In this document: positions 59,986-64,000 of the stretch, one piece after another | Position numbering within the stretch: the first letter of the stretch is position 1 | Layout: each line of letters begins with the position of its first letter | NCBI GenBank assembly: GCA_017527155.1 | Contig: JAFXQI010000010.1 | Coordinates: 83,819-147,818 of the forward strand | DNA length: 64,000 nucleotides | Origin: Kiritimatiellia bacterium | GTDB lineage: Bacteria > Verrucomicrobiota > Kiritimatiellia > CAIQIC01 > Lenti-01 | Reading direction: 5' to 3' | Made by a program: the position numbers and the translations under genes | The notes under the pieces: generated by a model | Seen by the model: only the letters and a program-made list of their open reading frames with translations | Database searches by the model: none | Told to the model about the DNA's origin: nothing

Positions 59986-61207
59986 AGCGCAGCGCCCCCA
60001 CGGGATCGAGTTTCGCCGCCTGCCACGCCGGCACCACCGCCGCCAGCGTGCAGATCACCAGCACGCTTCCCGCCACCAGCGCCACGTCGCCCGGCAGCGT
60101 CACCGACGGGATTTCCGCCAGGTGGTACAGCTCCTGCGGCAGCAGCTCCATCCCGAACCGGTCGTTCAGCAGCCGCAGCAACCCGTTCCGGTAGCGCAGC
60201 ACGAGCAGCCCGAAGCCGATTCCCAGCGTCGTCCCCAGCACCCCTTCGATCCAGCCCTGCCAGAAGAACACCCGCATGATCGCCCCACGCGAGAACCCCA
60301 GCGACCGCAGCAGCCCGATCTCCCGCGTCTTCTGCACCGTCACCGTGATCAGCGTGTTCGTGATCCCGAACGCCGCCACGATCGTGATGAAGATCAGCAG
60401 GAAGAACATCATGTTCTTCTCCACCCGCAGCGCCGCGAACAGCTGGTGGTTCTGTTCCATCCACGTCGTCGCGCGGAAGCCGGGCCCCAGCGACATCGCG
60501 ATCTCCCGCGCCACCGCCGGCGCCTGGTACGGATCCATCGCCATCACCTGCACCGCCTCGATGCCCGCCCCCCCGCAGAACTCCCGCGCGTCCCACAGCG
60601 ACATCAGCATGAAATTCGCGTCGAAATCCCACATCCCCGTCTCGAACAGCCCCGCCACCCGGAACTCCCGCGGCAACCGCACCAGCTCCTCCGACGCGAA
60701 CGTCCCCGGCGAGTACGCCGTGAACGCGTCCCCCACCCCGACCCCCAGCCGGTCCGCCAGATGCCGTCCCAGCACCACCCCGCCGTCCGCCACCGAAAAC
60801 GTCCCTTCCACGATGTTCTGCGGAATCTTCCCCACCCGCCCCTCCCGCTCCGGATCGATTCCCCGCAGCAGCGGCGTCTCCAGCGACCCGTCCGGACACC
60901 GCACGAACGCCAGGCTCTGCAGGAACGGCGCTGCCCCCACCACCCCGGGCACGCCTTCGATCCGCTCGCACAGTCCGTCCTCCCGCCCCTCCAGCGGACC
61001 GCGGCCGGTCACGGTCACGTGCGCGTTGAAATCGAGGATCTTCGCCCGCCACATCTCGTCGAAGCCGGTCATCACCGACAGCACGATCACCAGCACCGCC
61101 ACCCCCAGCAGCACGCCCATCACCGACAGCACCGTCACCGCCGACAGGAACGTCCGCTTCGGCCGCAGGTATTTCAGCGCCAGGAACAGCGAAAACGGCA
61201 GCGTCAT
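59978..61207 (-). CDS. lolC: Lipoprotein-release ABC transporter permease (LolC/LolE)
   Basis: The 409-residue protein starts MTLPFSLFLALKYLRPKRTF, the opening of LolC/E. A first membrane helix (VLLGVAVLVIVLSVMTGFDEM) is followed by a large periplasmic domain with VVGAAPFLQSLAF, and three C-terminal helices (MMFFLLIFITIVAAFGITNT, VLVICTLAAVVPAWQAAKLD). LolC and LolE cannot be separated here; one permease gene suggests a single LolF-like homodimer. It is the first gene of the operon with lolD and is divergent from the nucleoside kinase gene; an L-element lies 140 bp upstream, pointing away. Confidence 0.9.
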   Translation of the reverse strand: MTLPFSLFLALKYLRPKRTFLSAVTVLSVMGVLLGVAVLVIVLSVMTGFDEMWRAKILDFNAHVTVTGRGPLEGREDGLCERIEGVPGVVGAAPFLQSLAFVRCPDGSLETPLLRGIDPEREGRVGKIPQNIVEGTFSVADGGVVLGRHLADRLGVGVGDAFTAYSPGTFASEELVRLPREFRVAGLFETGMWDFDANFMLMSLWDAREFCGGAGIEAVQVMAMDPYQAPAVAREIAMSLGPGFRATTWMEQNHQLFAALRVEKNMMFFLLIFITIVAAFGITNTLITVTVQKTREIGLLRSLGFSRGAIMRVFFWQGWIEGVLGTTLGIGFGLLVLRYRNGLLRLLNDRFGMELLPQELYHLAEIPSVTLPGDVALVAGSVLVICTLAAVVPAWQAAKLDPVGALRYE

Positions 61208-61346
61208 CGCGCCGCCTCCGTCCCGGCATCGGCCGGTCCTCCAGTTGTCCGTTCGGTATCCATGTACGGCCGTGGAGTGTCCAAAACCGCCCCCCGCTTG
61301 TCAAACGCAAACGCCCGCCCCCCTTCCTCCGCCTCCCGCCCCGTGT

Positions 61347-61409
61347 TTTGAGATTATTGGAAACAGCCCCGTTTTCCACCGTTTCCACCCCCATCCACCC
61401 ACCATGAAC
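61347..61409 (+). repeat. L-element copy A4
   Basis: TTTGAGATTATTGGAAACAG opens it and CACCATGAAC closes it after 63 bp. It lies between the divergent lolC and nucleoside kinase genes, pointing toward the latter (59 bp upstream). Confidence 0.75.
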
Positions 61410-61467
61410 ACACACCGCCTTCCCCCGGCAACTTTCCGCTTCCCCGCGCCCCCCTCCCCCCGCTACA

Positions 61468-63144
61468 ATGCCCCCCATGAACAAGACCATCACCGTCACG
61501 CTCGAAGACGGGCAGCGCATCCCCTGCCCCGCCGAAACCCTCGTCGGAGACCTCCTCGCGGCCCCCGACGACCCCTCCACCGGCCTCCCCTACATCGGCG
61601 CCCTCGTCAACAACGAGCTCGTCACCTTCGCCTACACCCTGGATATCGATTCCACGGTCCGCTTCGTGACGATGGCCAGCGCCCCCGGCATGCAGATCTA
61701 TTCCCGGTCGCTCTCCTTCCTCCTCGCGAAGGCCGTCAAGGACCTCTTCCCCTCCGCCCGTTTCAGCGTCGAACACGCCCTCGGCCCCGGCCTCTACTGC
61801 GAATTCGCCGACGGCCCCGAGCCCGGCCTCTCCGCCGAACGCGCCGCCGCCCTCGAAGCGCGCATGCGCGAACTCGTCGCCGCCGCCCTCCCCATCCAGC
61901 GCCAGCGCATCTCCTACAGCGCCGCCTTCGAGCACTTCGAGAAGAACGGCCAGTCGGACAAGGTCTCCCTCCTGCGCTTCCGCAACCCCCACAAGGTCGT
62001 CACCTACTTCTGCGACGGGTTCCGCGACCTCGCCCACGGGCCGATGACCCGCACCACCGCCCCCCTCCGCTACTTCGGCATCATCCCCTACCAGACCGGC
62101 TTCGTCCTCCAGATGCCCTCCCCCGACAGCGCGCCCGAAATCCCCCCCTTCCGGCCTCAACCCGTCCTCTCCGAAACCTTCAAGGAATACAACCGCTGGG
62201 GCCGCATCCTGGGCATCAACACCGTCGGCCGCCTCAACGAAATCATCGCCGCGCGCGAAATCCGCGACTTCGTCAAGGTCGCCGAGGCCCTCCACGAGAA
62301 GAAGATCGCCGCCATCGCCGACCAGATCGCCTCCCGGCCCGGCACCAAGTGGATCCTCATCGCCGGACCCTCCTCCTCCGGCAAGACCACCTTCGCCAAG
62401 CGCCTCGCCATCCAGCTGCGCGTCAACGGATTGCGCCCCGTCACGCTCGGCGGCGACGACTACTTCGTCGAGCGCTCCCAGACTCCCCGCACCCCCGAAG
62501 GCGACTACGACTTCGAGCACCTGAACGCGATGGACCTGCCCGTCCTCAACCGCGACCTGGCCGACCTCGACGCCGGACGCGAAATCGACCTGCCGACCTT
62601 CGACTTCATGCAGGGCAAGCGCATCTACAAGGGACGCAAGCTGAAGCTGGAAGACGACCAGGTGGTCATCTTCGAAGGCATCCATTCGCTCAACCCCGAC
62701 CTCACCCCCGGGCTCCCCGCCGAACGCAAGTTCCACATCTACATCTCCGCGCTCACCCAGCTCAACCTCGATACCAACAACCGCATCCCCACCACCGACA
62801 ACCGCCTCATCCGGCGCCTCGTCCGCGACTACCGCTACCGCGGCCACAGCGCCGCCCGCACCCTGGAGATGTGGCCCAACGTCGGACGCGGCGAGCGCCG
62901 CTGGATTTTCCCCTTCCAGGAGAAGGCCGACGCCGTCTTCAACTCCGCCCTCGATTACGAGCTGGCCATCCTGGCCACCCACGCCCGGCCGCTCCTCTCG
63001 CAGATCAAGCCCGACCAGGCCGTCTACGCCGAAGCCCGCCGCATGCTGGAATTCCTCGAACACTTCCTGCCCATCGACGCCTCCGTCCCGCCTCCCACCT
63101 CGATCATCCGCGAATTCATCGGCGGCTCCGACTTCGAGTACTGA
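61468..63144 (+). CDS. Uridine-kinase-like protein with N-terminal TGS/threonyl-tRNA-synthetase-like domains
   Basis: The start is at 61468 or the ATG at 61477 (MNKTITVTLEDGQRIPCPAE); no Shine-Dalgarno is seen and TACAAT (61464-61469) just upstream could be a -10 box. The first about 70 residues form a TGS-like domain. Residues about 70-220 (SLSFLLAKAVKDLFPSARFS, ALGPGLYCEF) resemble the second editing-associated domain of ThrRS. The C-terminal half is a P-loop kinase of the uridine kinase type: IAGPSSSGKTTFAKRLA, LGGDDYFVERSQTPRT, FDFMQGKRIYKGRKLKLEDD. This fusion occurs in many anaerobes. The substrate may be a nucleoside or a related compound, and it acts in the cytoplasm. Length 558 is typical. 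Confidence 0.9.
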   Translation: MPPMNKTITVTLEDGQRIPCPAETLVGDLLAAPDDPSTGLPYIGALVNNELVTFAYTLDIDSTVRFVTMASAPGMQIYSRSLSFLLAKAVKDLFPSARFSVEHALGPGLYCEFADGPEPGLSAERAAALEARMRELVAAALPIQRQRISYSAAFEHFEKNGQSDKVSLLRFRNPHKVVTYFCDGFRDLAHGPMTRTTAPLRYFGIIPYQTGFVLQMPSPDSAPEIPPFRPQPVLSETFKEYNRWGRILGINTVGRLNEIIAAREIRDFVKVAEALHEKKIAAIADQIASRPGTKWILIAGPSSSGKTTFAKRLAIQLRVNGLRPVTLGGDDYFVERSQTPRTPEGDYDFEHLNAMDLPVLNRDLADLDAGREIDLPTFDFMQGKRIYKGRKLKLEDDQVVIFEGIHSLNPDLTPGLPAERKFHIYISALTQLNLDTNNRIPTTDNRLIRRLVRDYRYRGHSAARTLEMWPNVGRGERRWIFPFQEKADAVFNSALDYELAILATHARPLLSQIKPDQAVYAEARRMLEFLEHFLPIDASVPPPTSIIREFIGGSDFEY

Positions 63145-63204
63145 CCCCCTCCTCCTTTTCTTCCTCCATCCCCGTTTTCCCTCGCCTCCGTTTCGCCCGC
63201 CACA

Positions 63205-63267
63205 TTTGAGATTATTTCATTCTTGCCCAAATCCCCTTCTTTTGCCACCCTCCTCCCCGCCATGAAA
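63205..63267 (+). promoter_or_regulatory. L-element as 5' leader of P2
   Basis: From TTTGAGATTAT to ATGAAA is exactly 63 bp, as in the A3 and A4 copies. The sequence between is pyrimidine-rich with no Shine-Dalgarno. The A-type box precedes P2 while the B-type box precedes the paralogue P1. Confidence 0.75.
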
Positions 63268-64000
63268 ATCCTCTCCCCCACCATCCGCAAGACCTCCGAC
63301 GTCGCCCGCGACACCCTCCACGCCCTCTCCCAAACCGACTCCCGCCTGATCCTCGTCAACACCGCCCTCTTCCTGACCGTGACCGCGACCGCCTTCACGG
63401 CCTTCCTCGTCACCGAGACCGGCGCCGCGATCCTCGACGAACTCCACCGCCGCCACCGTCTCCGCATCCCCCGTCCTGAAAGTCCCTCCCTCCGCGGCAC
63501 CCCCACTCCGCAAGAACTCGCCGACGCCTGCGCCGCCACTCCGCGCAAACTCCTCGAGCGCCTCCGCCTCGGGTCGCTCCTCGCCGACCTCGACCCCACG
63601 CTCGACCGCACCTTCGCCTTCACCGAACTCCCCAACGGCGCCAAACGCTACCGCTCCCGCGGCGGCGGCCTCAAAACCTATCTCGCCGACAACCGCATCG
63701 CGACGCCCTACAGCACCCTGATGCGCTACAAGCTCCTCGCGACGCGCCTCCGCCAGCTCCTCGCGCTCGACGCCCGTCTCCCCCTCGAATGGCTCCTCCC
63801 GCACGCATCCCCCGACCGCGAGCTCCCGTCCGACCTCCGCGCCCCCTGTTGGACCGCCCGCCGCCGTCTCGCCCGCCTCCTCCGCGAGAACCCCAATTTC
63901 ACCCGCCTGCGCAAGCACGTCGACGCGGCACTCGGCATTCCCGAACTCCTCCGCGCCCGCCGCAATGCCCGCGACGGGAAGGCCCGCCGCCGCGCCGGCC
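63262..64000 (+). CDS. P2: paralogue of P1, 3' end outside window
   Basis: The frame from the ATG at 63262 (MKILSPTIRKTSDVARDTLH) stays open to the window end, giving at least 246 residues. The N-terminal membrane segment (about 28-52, RLILVNTALFLTVTATAFTA) and the core (SLRGTPTPQELADACAATPR, RLRLGSLLADLDPTLDRTF, YSTLMRYKLLATRLRQLLAL, DARLPLEWLLP) align without large gaps to P1. RLLRENPNFTRLRKHVDAAL also matches. The family is not recognised. Both paralogues are monocistronic and are led by an L-element. The last visible residues are basic, as in P1. Confidence 0.75.
   Translation, partial: MKILSPTIRKTSDVARDTLHALSQTDSRLILVNTALFLTVTATAFTAFLVTETGAAILDELHRRHRLRIPRPESPSLRGTPTPQELADACAATPRKLLERLRLGSLLADLDPTLDRTFAFTELPNGAKRYRSRGGGLKTYLADNRIATPYSTLMRYKLLATRLRQLLALDARLPLEWLLPHASPDRELPSDLRAPCWTARRRLARLLRENPNFTRLRKHVDAALGIPELLRARRNARDGKARRRAG

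Overview
The window is very GC-rich and reads as chromosomal DNA of a Gram-negative, probably anaerobic member of the PVC group. A Kiritimatiellota/Verrucomicrobiota-type genome is my best guess, an inference from gene content rather than from a marker gene. It encodes an outer membrane apparatus (LolC/E and LolD, a beta-barrel protein, lipoproteins), two PEP-CTERM proteins, a type II pseudopilin-like protein, an electron-bifurcating type acyl-CoA dehydrogenase/Etf set, unfused CoaB and CoaC, and two tRNA genes.

Layout. 1-9.7 kb (mostly minus strand): a cyclophilin-like exported protein cut by the window edge, an AAA ATPase, a PEP-CTERM protein, a glycosyltransferase, an SsnA-type amidohydrolase, TsaB, and a methyltransferase overlapping MalQ. 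9.7-12.1 kb (plus): NikR, an exported protein, a pseudopilin. 12.2-17.5 kb: an unknown exported protein, a GGQ release-factor-like protein, tRNA-Gly, GlmM and NagB. 18.2-34.1 kb (plus): an accessory-looking surface cluster with a 588-aa exported protein, three paralogous tail-collar proteins, a REP-associated tyrosine transposase (RAYT), a 2511-aa LamG protein whose C-terminus resembles Tc-toxin subunit A, a four-helix-bundle protein, a TSP3 protein and a PEP-CTERM protein. 34.2-43.7 kb: an exported protein, an MBOAT/SGNH acylation pair, unknown membrane protein P1, PanB-PanC, DusB, a RhuM-Fic protein and a histone-H1-like protein. 43.9-46.7 kb: YicC-Gmk-CoaC-CoaB. 47-50.3 kb: acyl-CoA dehydrogenase, EtfB, ferredoxin-EtfA. 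50.4-56.3 kb: small lipoprotein, beta-barrel, TcdA, and a large discoidin-domain lipoprotein. 56.4-64 kb: P-type ATPase, tRNA-Cys, LolD-LolC/E, a uridine-kinase-like protein, and P2, a paralogue of P1.

The most unusual property is the density and variety of short repeats. There are heptamer tandem arrays with a conserved suffix; CTAG octamer arrays; arrays of the palindrome TTTTCCAANNATTGGAAAA; GTAG/GTGG-type REP pairs, with a RAYT gene nearby; and a dispersed 62-63 bp element (called L-element here) that runs from a conserved box to an ATGAAC/ATGAAA at fixed distance. The same 62-63 bp arrangement forms the 5' leader of both P1 and P2. Several repeats lie inside the leader-peptide codons of exported proteins.

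All calls come from reading the sequence and supplied translations. No database search, structure prediction or folding program was run.
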